A stretch of DNA of 64,000 bases from JACKHO01 sp041398745. Lineage in GTDB: Bacteria; Planctomycetota; Planctomycetia; Planctomycetales; Planctomycetaceae. The notes under the pieces are model-generated. The model was not told the origin of the DNA, searched no databases, and saw nothing but the letters and a program-made list of their open reading frames with translations. The DNA lies in assembly GCA_041398745.1 (NCBI GenBank), contig JAWKUB010000008.1, positions 408,560 through 472,559 on the forward strand. Direction: 5' to 3'. The position numbers were made by a program, and so were the translations under genes. Positions 17,484 through 27,098 of this stretch are shown here, one piece after another. Numbering within the stretch: the first letter of the stretch is position 1; every line of letters begins with the position of its first letter.

Positions 17484-20400
17484 GTGAGCGTTGGCGAAGG
17501 TGCTTACGATCGCGTGAACGATTACGGTGCCGTCAAGATTAGCTTGGCGAGCCCCCAGGACATTCGTAGCTGGTCGTTCGGTGAAGTCAAAAAACCGGAA
17601 ACGATTAACTACCGGACGTATCGTCCCGAACGCGACGGCTTGTTCTGCGAGCGAATTTTTGGCCCTGAAAAGGACTGGGAATGCGCCTGTGGTAAATATC
17701 GCGGGATGAAATACAAAGGCATGATTTGCGATCGGTGCGGCGTGAAAGTCACGCACAGTCGCGTGCGCCGCAAGCGCATGGGACACATCGAACTCGCTGC
17801 GCCAGTGGTCCACATCTGGTTCTTCAAGAGCATGCCGAGTCGTCTCGGTGCGCTGCTCAACATGAAGACGACCAGCTTGGAAAAGGTCATTTACTTCCAG
17901 GAATATGTCGTCGTCGATCCTGGCGATTCACCACTGCGTCGCGGTCAAATGCTGACCGAAGATGAAGCGGAAGACGCACGCAACAAGTACGGCGAAGCAA
18001 ACTTCGACATCGACATGGGTGCCGAGGCCGTTCACAAAATGCTTATGCGTATTAACCTGACTGAAGAGTCGGTTCAACTGCGTAAGGATTTGCGAGAGAC
18101 CGGCAGTCAGCAGAAGACTAAAGATTACATTAAGCGATTGAAAATCGTGGAAGCTTTGCGTGACAGTGACAACCGTCCTGAATGGATGGTGCTGCACTGC
18201 GTGCCAGTCATTCCTCCCGATTTGCGTCCGCTGGTCATGCTGGAGAGTGGCAACTTCGCCACCAGCGACCTGAACGACCTCTACCGTCGTATCATCAACC
18301 GAAACAACCGACTCAAGAAACTCGTTGATCTCAACGCGCCGGAAGTCATCGTCCGCAACGAAAAGCGGATGCTGCAGCAGTCGGTCGATGCGTTGTTCGA
18401 CAACGGGCGTTGCAAGCGTCCGGTGCTCGGTTCGTCCAACCGTGCTTTGAAATCTTTGACGGATATGATCAAAGGTAAGCAGGGACGATTCCGTGAAAAC
18501 CTGCTCGGTAAGCGCGTCGACTACTCCGCGCGTTCGGTCATTGTGGTCGGCCCCGAACTGCTTCTGCACCAGTGCGGTTTGCCCAAGAAAATCGCCCTGG
18601 AATTGTTCCAGCCGTTCATTATTCGCCGCCTGAAGGAACTGGGTCACGCCGACACAATTAAGTCCGCCAAGCGTATGTTGGAGCGTCGTGACGAAGAGGT
18701 GTGGGACATCCTGGACGAGGTGATTACGAATCACCCGGTCATGCTGAACCGTGCTCCAACTCTGCACCGCATGGGTATCCAGGCGTTTGAACCGACTCTC
18801 GTGGAAGGAAACGCTATTCGTATCCACCCACTGGTCTGTAAAGGGTTCAACGCCGACTTCGACGGCGATCAAATGGCCGTCCACCTGCCGCTGTCGATTG
18901 AAGCACAGGTCGAAGCGACCACGTTGATGTTGTCCACCAACAACATCTTCAGCCCGGCCAACGGTAACCCCATTATTACGCCGTCCCAGGACATCGTGAT
19001 GGGTTGCTACTACTGCACCCTGAAGCGTCCAGGACTGCTCGGTGAGGGAATGAAATTTGCCTCACCGGACGAGTGTATTATGGCGTACCAGCAGGGTCGC
19101 GTCGGTCGACACGCAGCCGTCTTCGTGCGACTGCCAAAGGACAAGCGAGTCAAAGGTGAAGGTGCCGAAACACATCGCGCTGGCGGCCTGATTGAAACGT
19201 CACCCGGTCGGGTGGTGTTTAACGAAATCCTTGAATCGAAGAGCGCCTTCTACAACATGACGCTCAAGAGTAAAGACCTTTCGAACGTCATTTCCGACTG
19301 CTACCAGGAGTTGGGGCAACGTCCGACCATCGACCTGCTCGACAACATGAAGCGGATTGGCTTCCAGGAGTCAACACGCAGCGGTATCTCGTTCGGTACC
19401 AGCGACCTCGTCGTCGCTGCGAACAAGGAACAGGTCATTGCCGACTCGGAAAAAGAGGTGGTGAAGCAGCAGAAGCTGTACGAACGCGGAGTGATTACTG
19501 GCCCAGAACGGTACAACAAGGTTATCGATATTTGGACGCACGCTCGTAAAGAAATCACGGCGTCCATGAAGGGTGAGCTGGAACGTGACATTCGCGATGA
19601 CGGAATGTACGTGAACCCAATTTACCTGATGGCCGACTCCGGTGCCCGTGGTGGTATGGAACAAATCCGTCAGCTCGCCGGTATGCGTGGTCTCATGGCC
19701 AAGCCAAGCGGGGAAATTATCGAAACGCCTATTAAGTCCAACTTCAAAGAAGGACTTACGGTGTTGGAATACTTCTCCTCGACACACGGTGCCCGTAAGG
19801 GACTGGCCGATACGGCTCTGAAGACTGCCGACTCCGGTTACCTCACCCGAAAGCTGGCGGACATCTGCCAGAACCTGGTCGTCACCATGGTCGACTGCGG
19901 TACAACCAAGGGTGTGACCCGCGGTATTAAGTACCGTGGTGAGAAGGTCGAAGTTTCTTTGGCCGATGCCGTTCGCGGTCGCGTGAGTCGTACAAACATT
20001 GTCGACCTGCTGACCGAGGAAGTCATCGTTCGCGAAGACGAACTTATCACGCACCAAATTGCACGTCGCATTGAAGATATGGGACTGGAGCGAATTCAGG
20101 TTCGTAGCCCCATGTCTTGCGAAGCGGAGTTGGGTATTTGCCAACGCTGCTACGGAATGGACTTGTCGACCGGTCAGCTGGTCGAGCAGGGTCTTGCCGT
20201 TGGTATCATTGCGGCTCAGTCCATTGGTGAACCTGGTACGCAGCTGACCATGCGGACGTTCCACATTGGTGGTGTGGCTCAGGGTGACGTTGAGAAGTCG
20301 ACCCTCGAGTCCAAGAAGGCTGGACAGGTCAAATTCGCCCGCATTCGCAGCGTTGTGAATACCAAAGGCGAGTCGATTGTGCTTTCCCGTCAGGGTGAAA

Positions 20401-21824
20401 TCGTCGTGGTCGACAAGAAGGAACGCGAGCTGGAACGCTACCACGTTCCTGCTGGTTCGGTTCTGATGGTCAAGGAAGACGACGAAGTCGCCGTTGATCA
20501 AGTGCTTTGTCAGTGGGACCCACACGCCATTCCAATTCTCGCGGAAGTTGGTGGTCGTGTCCGGTACGAGGACCTTATCGAAGGTCGCTCGATTAAGTCC
20601 GAGACCGATGCCAGCGGCCACGTACGCCGTACCGTCATCGAGCACAAAGGCGATTTGCACCCGCAAATCGTCATCGAGGACAGCACTGGAAAAATCCTGG
20701 ACTACTACTATCTGCCAGAACGAGCCAGTATCGAATCTCTGGAAGGTGATCAGGTTTCCGCTGGTGCTGTGCTGGCCAAGCAGCCTCGTGAAGCAGCCGG
20801 TACACAGGACATCACCGGTGGTCTGCCACGTGTGACCGAGCTCTTCGAAGCACGGAAGCCGAAAGACCCCGCCGTTATCGCGGAAATCGATGGTGAAGTG
20901 GAACTGGCTGCCGAGTTGAAGCGCGGCAAGCGAGTGATCATCGTCAAAGGTCCCGATGGAACCGAAGTGGAACACATCATTCCACACGGTAAAGACCTCC
21001 TCGCTCACTCCGGCGACCTTATTAAAGCCGGTGACGCACTGGTTCGTGGTCCTCTGGTTCCCCACGACATTCTGCGAGTCAGCGGCGAAGAGGCCGTCCA
21101 CCAGTACCTGCTCCACGAAATTCAGAGTGTGTACGGTGCCCAACGCGTGGACATCGACGACAAGCACATTGAACTCGTTGTTTCTCAAATGCTGAGAAAG
21201 GTGCGAGTTGATGATGTCGGCGACACCGAACTGTTGCCCGGTTCTGTTATCGACAAATGGGAGTTCCGCCGCGTTAACCGGAAACTCATGGAGAGTGTTC
21301 GGATTACCGACCCTGGCGATACCGAATTCCAGCCCGGCGACGTCGTTCCAATGGAAACAGTGGAAGAAGTGAACCAGGCTCTGGAAGAGGGCGGCGACAG
21401 CATTGTGCAATACACAAAGCCTCGCCCCGCGAGTGCCAGTACGCAGCTGTTGGGTATTACCAAGGCTTCGGTGCAGAGCGAAAGCTTCATCTCGGCAGCG
21501 AGTTTCCAGGAAACCACCAAGGTCCTCACCGAGGCCGCGTTGGCAGGCAAGCTGGACGGCCTGGTTGGTCTGAAGGAAAACGTCATCCTCGGACACCTCA
21601 TTCCGGCCGGTACGGGCTTCAAGTCCCATCAGGATTCCGAAGTTCGTATTCGCCCCGAAGCCCAGCAGGAGTTGCGTGACGAACACGCCCGAATCATGGC
21701 TGCCCGTCGCGAAATGCTTCAGGAAGATGAACTGGAGTTCCATTCACCACCAATGGGTGGTGGCGGACCGCTTCCAGGTGGCGGCGACGTCCGTTCCTTC
21801 CAGGATCTTTCTGGCCAAGACTAA
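17484..21824 (+). CDS. rpoC: DNA-directed RNA polymerase beta' subunit
   Basis: A 1446-residue beta' subunit. The N-terminal zinc site (CACGKYRG then CDRCG), the catalytic magnesium loop NADFDGDQMA and the second zinc site (CEAELGICQRC) are all present. The start is GTG at 17484, backed by AGGAG nine bases upstream. The C-terminus ends in a short Gly/Pro-rich tail (PPMGGGGPLPGGG) beyond the conserved core. A strong terminator follows 44 bases after the stop, closing the tRNA-to-rpoC block. Confidence 0.97.
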   Translation: MSVGEGAYDRVNDYGAVKISLASPQDIRSWSFGEVKKPETINYRTYRPERDGLFCERIFGPEKDWECACGKYRGMKYKGMICDRCGVKVTHSRVRRKRMGHIELAAPVVHIWFFKSMPSRLGALLNMKTTSLEKVIYFQEYVVVDPGDSPLRRGQMLTEDEAEDARNKYGEANFDIDMGAEAVHKMLMRINLTEESVQLRKDLRETGSQQKTKDYIKRLKIVEALRDSDNRPEWMVLHCVPVIPPDLRPLVMLESGNFATSDLNDLYRRIINRNNRLKKLVDLNAPEVIVRNEKRMLQQSVDALFDNGRCKRPVLGSSNRALKSLTDMIKGKQGRFRENLLGKRVDYSARSVIVVGPELLLHQCGLPKKIALELFQPFIIRRLKELGHADTIKSAKRMLERRDEEVWDILDEVITNHPVMLNRAPTLHRMGIQAFEPTLVEGNAIRIHPLVCKGFNADFDGDQMAVHLPLSIEAQVEATTLMLSTNNIFSPANGNPIITPSQDIVMGCYYCTLKRPGLLGEGMKFASPDECIMAYQQGRVGRHAAVFVRLPKDKRVKGEGAETHRAGGLIETSPGRVVFNEILESKSAFYNMTLKSKDLSNVISDCYQELGQRPTIDLLDNMKRIGFQESTRSGISFGTSDLVVAANKEQVIADSEKEVVKQQKLYERGVITGPERYNKVIDIWTHARKEITASMKGELERDIRDDGMYVNPIYLMADSGARGGMEQIRQLAGMRGLMAKPSGEIIETPIKSNFKEGLTVLEYFSSTHGARKGLADTALKTADSGYLTRKLADICQNLVVTMVDCGTTKGVTRGIKYRGEKVEVSLADAVRGRVSRTNIVDLLTEEVIVREDELITHQIARRIEDMGLERIQVRSPMSCEAELGICQRCYGMDLSTGQLVEQGLAVGIIAAQSIGEPGTQLTMRTFHIGGVAQGDVEKSTLESKKAGQVKFARIRSVVNTKGESIVLSRQGEIVVVDKKERELERYHVPAGSVLMVKEDDEVAVDQVLCQWDPHAIPILAEVGGRVRYEDLIEGRSIKSETDASGHVRRTVIEHKGDLHPQIVIEDSTGKILDYYYLPERASIESLEGDQVSAGAVLAKQPREAAGTQDITGGLPRVTELFEARKPKDPAVIAEIDGEVELAAELKRGKRVIIVKGPDGTEVEHIIPHGKDLLAHSGDLIKAGDALVRGPLVPHDILRVSGEEAVHQYLLHEIQSVYGAQRVDIDDKHIELVVSQMLRKVRVDDVGDTELLPGSVIDKWEFRRVNRKLMESVRITDPGDTEFQPGDVVPMETVEEVNQALEEGGDSIVQYTKPRPASASTQLLGITKASVQSESFISAASFQETTKVLTEAALAGKLDGLVGLKENVILGHLIPAGTGFKSHQDSEVRIRPEAQQELRDEHARIMAARREMLQEDELEFHSPPMGGGGPLPGGGDVRSFQDLSGQD

Positions 21825-21867
21825 CGATAACAGCCTGTCATACGTGACGGGTTTGTAAGAAAAGCAC

Positions 21868-21906
21868 AACCGTCTCGGTTACTCTCAGTAGCCGAGACGG
21901 TTTTTT
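21868..21906 (+). terminator. rpoC: Intrinsic terminator after rpoC
   Basis: An 11-bp perfect stem AACCGTCTCGG/CCGAGACGGTT, with inner TAC/GTA pairs, followed by six T. It should end the rpoBC transcript. Confidence 0.88.
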
Positions 21907-21937
21907 CGTTGAGACCTGTCTGACGCTGAAACGAATT

Positions 21938-22495
21938 CTACTCGTTCGGACCTTTTGATGATGCAGGTGGGGGAAACACCGGTTCAGCGGCTAGCGCTCG
22001 GAAGTAGGCTCGCAGTTCCCTGTCGTACTTGGGCAGAAACTGCTCCGTAAACGACCGATAAAGTTCGTCTCGTTCTTGCTCGGGCAAGTGCCCCCACACG
22101 GAATCAGCGAGCGGCCGGGTTACAGTTTGCCGTTCGACTTCTCTCAGTTCGGGCCGTTCCATGTTCCCTTGAGTGTCACCAGCATTCCCCAGTCCGGACG
22201 ACTGCTGAGTTGTTGGTGGAGTCGGTGGAACGGGCGGGGGCGAACCATCAGTCGACTCATTCGGATGCGACGCCGAAGCATGTTTCAGCAGTTGCTGAAT
22301 CTTCTCTGCCAACTGCCGCTGACGAGCAATGACGTCCGTAGAAATGTTGTCCGCACGCAACTGGGTGGCCAATGCGTCGGCTTCCGACTTCAGAGCTTCG
22401 CGAACAGTTGGTTCCTCATCACAGAACGCCGTTGCGGTGCTGAATATCAGCATTCCGCAACAGCAAAGCAATCTGAGATGAATTGAGCGAATCAT
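21938..22495 (-). CDS. Secreted hypothetical protein
   Basis: A 185-residue protein that I cannot assign. It has a signal peptide (RLLCCCGMLIFSTATAF), a helical, charged N-terminal half with possible short coiled coil (ATQLRADN to KIQQLLKHA), a Pro/Thr-rich linker with PPPVPPTPPTTQ, and a C-terminal conserved-looking segment VWGHLPEQERDELYRSF before a helical tail. The WGHLP-E-ERDEL stretch recalls C-termini of other exported planctomycetal proteins whose function is also unknown. It is convergent with rpoC. Confidence 0.65.
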   Translation of the reverse strand: MIRSIHLRLLCCCGMLIFSTATAFCDEEPTVREALKSEADALATQLRADNISTDVIARQRQLAEKIQQLLKHASASHPNESTDGSPPPVPPTPPTTQQSSGLGNAGDTQGNMERPELREVERQTVTRPLADSVWGHLPEQERDELYRSFTEQFLPKYDRELRAYFRALAAEPVFPPPASSKGPNE

Positions 22496-22540
22496 TCGTT
22501 ACCCGTTGTGAGGCAAGGACACAGATGTTCCTCCCTTTGA

Positions 22541-23317
22541 CTATAAGCGGCCGATCGACATCCCGCCATCAATTTTGAGGACTTGCCCCGTCGCGTATGG
22601 GATTTGGCCCGTCACCAATGCCGTGACAGCTGCCCCCACGTCGTCCGGTGTCCCCCAACGACGGTCCAGAGTAAGACCTTCTCCAATGAGTTTGTCATAC
22701 TTTTCCGTGACACCTGAGGTCATGTCACTCTTAATAACTCCAGGACGAACTTCAAAAACATCAATGCCGAACTCGGCCAGCCTTGTTGCCCAGAGCTGTG
22801 TCGCCATTCCTAATGCCGACTTGGACAGGCAGTAGTCGCCGCGGTTGGTCGAGACGAACTCGGCACTAATGGACGACACGAACACAACGGTCCGTCGTGT
22901 TGTTACTGCTGGCAGCGACTTCATCCAGTTGGCGGCCAACTGCGTGAGGAAGAATGGCCCCTTCAAATTGATTCCCATGACGCGATCAAAGTCAACTTCC
23001 TCGGCTTCCAAAATGTCCTTTCGTCCCGGCGAAGTAATTCCGGCATTGTTAATGAGCGAATCCAGACGACCAAACGTGTCTTCCACGACCTCCATGATGT
23101 GTTTGCGGTCAGCTGCCTGCGAGACGTCGCCTTGGGCGTACTCGACCCTCACACCGAGCGTGCGAAGCTGTTCCAGTGGTTCAGCAACAGCGCCAGCGTC
23201 GCGAATTCCGTTGAGCACCAGGTTGTAGCCAACTGCTGCTAGTCGGGTAGCAATGCCCTGTCCAATTCCTCGTGCCCCGCCGGTAATGAGGGCCACTGGT
23301 CGGTCTTGGTCGGACAT
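22541..23317 (-). CDS. Short-chain dehydrogenase/reductase
   Basis: A 258-residue classical SDR, an NAD(P)-dependent oxidoreductase. TGGARGIGQG forms the dinucleotide-binding loop, NNAG follows strand four, Ser in VSSISAE and the YCLSK pair give the catalytic Ser-Tyr-Lys, and the C-terminus VLKIDGGMSIGRL is typical. The internal ATG at 23317 (MSDQDRPVALITGG) is the true start, since the longer frame adds a non-conserved leader. The substrate is unknown; the family resembles 3-ketoacyl-ACP-reductase-like enzymes. It is divergent from the DUF444 gene. Confidence 0.9.
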   Translation of the reverse strand: MSDQDRPVALITGGARGIGQGIATRLAAVGYNLVLNGIRDAGAVAEPLEQLRTLGVRVEYAQGDVSQAADRKHIMEVVEDTFGRLDSLINNAGITSPGRKDILEAEEVDFDRVMGINLKGPFFLTQLAANWMKSLPAVTTRRTVVFVSSISAEFVSTNRGDYCLSKSALGMATQLWATRLAEFGIDVFEVRPGVIKSDMTSGVTEKYDKLIGEGLTLDRRWGTPDDVGAAVTALVTGQIPYATGQVLKIDGGMSIGRL

Positions 23318-23508
23318 GGAAACGCTTTCGCTGTAAGTGTTTTGAATGGTTGCTGGCCATTCATTTTGAACTTCCTTGAGCCGTTCGTCTATCGGGGAAA
23401 CCCGATCTGTCAGAAATGATCGTGACGAAATCCTCAAATGAGCGTAAAGTTCGAGAGTGACAGGGAGCATTGGCCGCCAGTCAGTGCCCCTCAACCTGGA
23501 GCAATGCA

Positions 23509-24615
23509 ATGACTCGTTCAATTGACCGAGATGTGAAACGCTTCGACCAAATTGTCCGTGGCCGCATCCGTAAGGACTTGCGGAAATACGTGAACCACGG
23601 AGAAATGCTGGGACGCAAGGGACGGGAAACCGTCAGTATTCCAGTGCCGAACATAGAAATTCCGCATTTTCAGCACGGCGACAAAGGATCGGGTGGAGCC
23701 GGGCAGGGCGAAGGAGAAGTCGGCCAGCCCGTTGGCAAAGGTCAAGGCGATGGTGACGGCAGCGGTCAGGCTGGCAGCGAAGCCGGTCGACATGTGCGGG
23801 AAGTCGAGGTAAGCCTCGATGAACTCGCCGAAATGCTGGGCGAAGAACTTGAGCTCCCACGCATTGAACCCAAAGGGAAAGACGCCGTCGAAGCGAAAAA
23901 GGACAAGTACAGCACCATTTCCCGCACCGGTCCCAATTCTCTGCGGCACTTCAAGCGAACATACAAAGCGGCCCTCAAGCGGCAAATTGCCAGCGGCAAC
24001 TACGACCCTCAGCGGCCCACCATTATTCCAAACCGGGAAGATGAGCGGTTCCGCAGTTGGAAAACGGTCAACGAGCCGCAGGCCAATGCCGCCATCATTT
24101 ATGTGATGGACGTTTCCGGATCGATGACAGATGACCAGAAGGACATTGTGCGCACGGAGTCGTTCTGGATCGATACCTGGCTGCAGAGCCAATATCGGGG
24201 AATTCAGCGTCGCTACATTGTGCACGACGCCGTTGCCCATGAAGTCGATGAAGACACGTTCTACCGCGTTCGCGAGTCCGGCGGGACGCGAATTTCTTCG
24301 GCATACACGAAAGCGGCCGCCGTCATCGAACGTGACTTCCCGGTGGCCGACTGGAACATTTACTGCTTCCAGTTCTCCGACGGAGACAACTGGGGAGAAG
24401 ACAACCGCACGTGCCTGTCATTTCTCAAAGAGAAACTGCTCAGCGTGTCTAATCTCTTCTGCTACGGTCAGGTACAGAGTCCGTATGGCAGCGGAGACTT
24501 CATCAAAGAACTGCAAAAACTCCTCGACCAGCACGACAATTTGGTGCTCAGCGAAATCCCCACCAAAGACGCCATTTACGATTCCATCAAAACGTTTCTT
24601 GGTCAGGGACGCTGA
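23509..24615 (+). CDS. DUF444 (YeaH/YhbH) protein
   Basis: About 368 residues of the DUF444 family (YeaH in E. coli, YhbH in Bacillus). Features are an N-terminal basic helical part, a Gly-rich linker (GSGGAGQGEGEVG), then a von Willebrand-A-like domain with the metal-site motif MDVSGSM and a later SDGDNWGED. Family members normally sit with a PrkA-type serine kinase and SpoVR and act in nitrogen starvation or sporulation. Neither partner is nearby here. ATG 23509 is backed by a CTGGAG box. The last 13 bases overlap the end of the convergent WD40 gene. Confidence 0.88.
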   Translation: MTRSIDRDVKRFDQIVRGRIRKDLRKYVNHGEMLGRKGRETVSIPVPNIEIPHFQHGDKGSGGAGQGEGEVGQPVGKGQGDGDGSGQAGSEAGRHVREVEVSLDELAEMLGEELELPRIEPKGKDAVEAKKDKYSTISRTGPNSLRHFKRTYKAALKRQIASGNYDPQRPTIIPNREDERFRSWKTVNEPQANAAIIYVMDVSGSMTDDQKDIVRTESFWIDTWLQSQYRGIQRRYIVHDAVAHEVDEDTFYRVRESGGTRISSAYTKAAAVIERDFPVADWNIYCFQFSDGDNWGEDNRTCLSFLKEKLLSVSNLFCYGQVQSPYGSGDFIKELQKLLDQHDNLVLSEIPTKDAIYDSIKTFLGQGR

Positions 24616-27068
24616 CCCTCGCGCAAGCGAATTTGATCGAGTGCTTGCTGGGCGAGTGGTGAAATCGCGTTAGGCGGATTGGACTTCGCCAGCGTCGTGA
24701 GTAGTTTTCGTGCCTCGGCTGAATCGATTTGCTGCAGCAGACTGACCGCGCGTCGAATGGTGACGGCATACTCAGTCGAATCATCCTTCTCGACGAGCAT
24801 TTGTGTGAGCCTGGTCCGCCGTTCGACCTCTTCCTCAGGCAAATCAGCGAGGACCTCCGGCAGGTCGATGACGGTTTGCACTTTGGATAGTCGCTCGCGA
24901 AGCAGCGGTACACTCTGTTCAGGATGGTCGTGTAACGTCCACATGGCGCGGTACGCTGAACTCGCGTTACCAGAGAGATCTTTCCAAAGTTCCTCTGCGA
25001 CAAATTCCTCAGGTTCCATGTCGTCAGGGCGGAGGTTCCAAACGTAGCCAACCAGGTCGTCGCCACCGCTCACAAGGGTTGCGTTGTCCGCACCGAAAGT
25101 CGCGGTGTACACGTATGAGTCATGCGCCTTTGCTGACCACACTTTCTCGCCAGAGATAATATCCCAGACATCAATATTCCCATCGGCGCTGCCAGTTGCC
25201 AGCAAATCTCCAATCGGCGAATAGGCCATGGCTCCGTAGCCGAACCCTCTGAGCGTTGCGAACTGTTGCTGTTTTGTGAAGTCGCTGGAGTTCCAAATGC
25301 GGACGCTGCCATCCATATGCAAAGTCGACAGTGAACTGCCTGATGGAGAAAAACACACGGTGTACATGCGGACGTCCGCCGCATTGAGTTCCGATGTCAC
25401 GGTATGCTCCTTCAGCAGCGAACCATCCTTTGTGGACCAGAGGCGAATGACCTTGTCCCAGCCTGCTGTTGCCAATACATCTCCCCGCGGGCTCATGGAA
25501 AGTCCATAAACCTGTAGGTGTGGCAGTGCCGCAACTTGCTTGCCGGTCTCGACATTCAACAAATATGCCTTGCTTTGGCGAAATACTGCGGCCGCAAGTT
25601 GCTTCCCTTCTGGTCCGAAACTCAAAGACTCGACGTGCGAATGGGGATCGCGTCCCTTTGGCCAACTCCAGCGCTGCAGCAGTTCACCTGTTTCAACCTC
25701 CCACACGGCGACATGAACGTTCTCCCCCTCAGTACCACCTCCTGCGAGAAGTTGGCCATTGGGCGAAAACGCGAGTTGCGAATACTGCGTCCCCGGCAGT
25801 TTTAGTTTTCGCGCATCGGTACCATTCGTGAGTTGTGCGACATGAATGATGTCCTTGTCGTCGACGTAGGCCGCATAATTTCCGACAGGTGAGGCGACCG
25901 CCACGGCACTGCCCCGCACACCGACCGGTAGATCAAGCTGTTTTTGCTGCTCGACTTCCCAGAGCCGAATCGTTCCCTCCCAGCCTGACGAGTAAAGCGT
26001 TTTGCCGTCTCGGGTGAATACGACTGACCATGGTTTCCATTTGCTTCCAATGAAACGACCGGTCTCATTGCCTGATTCGGCGGAGTACAACCGCATGTCG
26101 TAGTGGTTACCAATGGGAGTGCAAATGGCAATTGATTGGCCGTCAGGGCTGTAACACAGTCCACACGTGTAGCATTCGGCAGTCGTGTTCGGCTCAATGA
26201 CGTTTTCCCACAAACGTTTGCCCGTTTCGACGGAGTACTTTCGAGTCGAAATGTCACGTTCAGTCACCGCAATTTCGGTTCCATTGGGCGCGAATGCAAA
26301 TCGCACAATCCGTTCGGAGGCAGCAATGCGGCGAATTTCCCGCTGCTCGTCCACGTTCCAAATCTGTAGCTCTTGCGGCGAATCACTGGCAACAACTGCC
26401 AGCAGGCGACCATCTGGCGAAAACAGGCCACTACAGTAGTCGCCGCCGAACGTCAGTCGGTCGCTCCCCTGAAATCCCAAAGGCATTGCGGGGTTGTTCC
26501 TGATTTCGAACAGGCTCTTGCCACCTGCATCGCAAACAACAAGTCCCTCGGCGCCTCCAACGGCGATTTTCGACCCATCCGCAACGACATCAACTGACTT
26601 TGAATCCATGAATTCTTGCACAGTGGAGTCCAAAATGACTTGAGTCGATGCGCCTGTTTCGACATCCCATTTCGTTAGAATTCCCGGATCAGAAGGCGTG
26701 TAGAGTACACCTAAATCATCGAAGGCCAACACGTGCACTCCGTATGCAGCTGAGGGGAAATGCGGCACGGTCGCACGCCATTTCTCCGCACCAGTTGAAA
26801 CATCCCACGCAATGAGATGACTTTCCCCAACAGACACGATGGTCCGTTCGTCGGGTGAGAGCGCAATTTCCGCCACGGAACTAGGATGTTGGAACCGTTT
26901 CGTACCGAAACGCATGAGCGCGTGCGGTGGCAGCGGGTCGCCAATGGAGTCTACGCGGACCGACGATTCGGATTTCTCAGGCAACTGGGCAGGAAGCTTC
27001 GAAAGCAGAAACTGAAACTGGGAGAGGATGAACAGAATTGCCAGGCAATATCCTTGCTTATTGTGCAT
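24603..27068 (-). CDS. Secreted WD40 repeat protein
   Basis: An 821-residue protein with a signal peptide (GYCLAILFILSQFQFLLS) and a beta-propeller region of many WD40-like repeats, for instance DVLATAGWDKVIRLWSTKDG, GSVRIWNSSDF and DGNIDVWDIISGEKVW. After the propeller a helical domain begins at about ELWKDLSGNASSAYRAMW and contains PEQSVPLLRERL, a tail seen in many planctomycetal WD40 proteins. It probably acts as an exported scaffold. It lies 30 bases after the PSD1 gene and is likely the last gene of the sulfatase-PSD1-WD40 operon. Confidence 0.87.
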   Translation of the reverse strand: MHNKQGYCLAILFILSQFQFLLSKLPAQLPEKSESSVRVDSIGDPLPPHALMRFGTKRFQHPSSVAEIALSPDERTIVSVGESHLIAWDVSTGAEKWRATVPHFPSAAYGVHVLAFDDLGVLYTPSDPGILTKWDVETGASTQVILDSTVQEFMDSKSVDVVADGSKIAVGGAEGLVVCDAGGKSLFEIRNNPAMPLGFQGSDRLTFGGDYCSGLFSPDGRLLAVVASDSPQELQIWNVDEQREIRRIAASERIVRFAFAPNGTEIAVTERDISTRKYSVETGKRLWENVIEPNTTAECYTCGLCYSPDGQSIAICTPIGNHYDMRLYSAESGNETGRFIGSKWKPWSVVFTRDGKTLYSSGWEGTIRLWEVEQQKQLDLPVGVRGSAVAVASPVGNYAAYVDDKDIIHVAQLTNGTDARKLKLPGTQYSQLAFSPNGQLLAGGGTEGENVHVAVWEVETGELLQRWSWPKGRDPHSHVESLSFGPEGKQLAAAVFRQSKAYLLNVETGKQVAALPHLQVYGLSMSPRGDVLATAGWDKVIRLWSTKDGSLLKEHTVTSELNAADVRMYTVCFSPSGSSLSTLHMDGSVRIWNSSDFTKQQQFATLRGFGYGAMAYSPIGDLLATGSADGNIDVWDIISGEKVWSAKAHDSYVYTATFGADNATLVSGGDDLVGYVWNLRPDDMEPEEFVAEELWKDLSGNASSAYRAMWTLHDHPEQSVPLLRERLSKVQTVIDLPEVLADLPEEEVERRTRLTQMLVEKDDSTEYAVTIRRAVSLLQQIDSAEARKLLTTLAKSNPPNAISPLAQQALDQIRLREGQRP

Positions 27069-27098
27069 TTGGTCCCACTATGTCCTTTTCCTCGGGAC

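Noticed and set aside
19371..21743. A very long open frame antisense to rpoC
   Set aside because: It lies wholly inside a conserved rpoC gene. Its translation has no family resemblance and its length comes from codon bias of the real gene.
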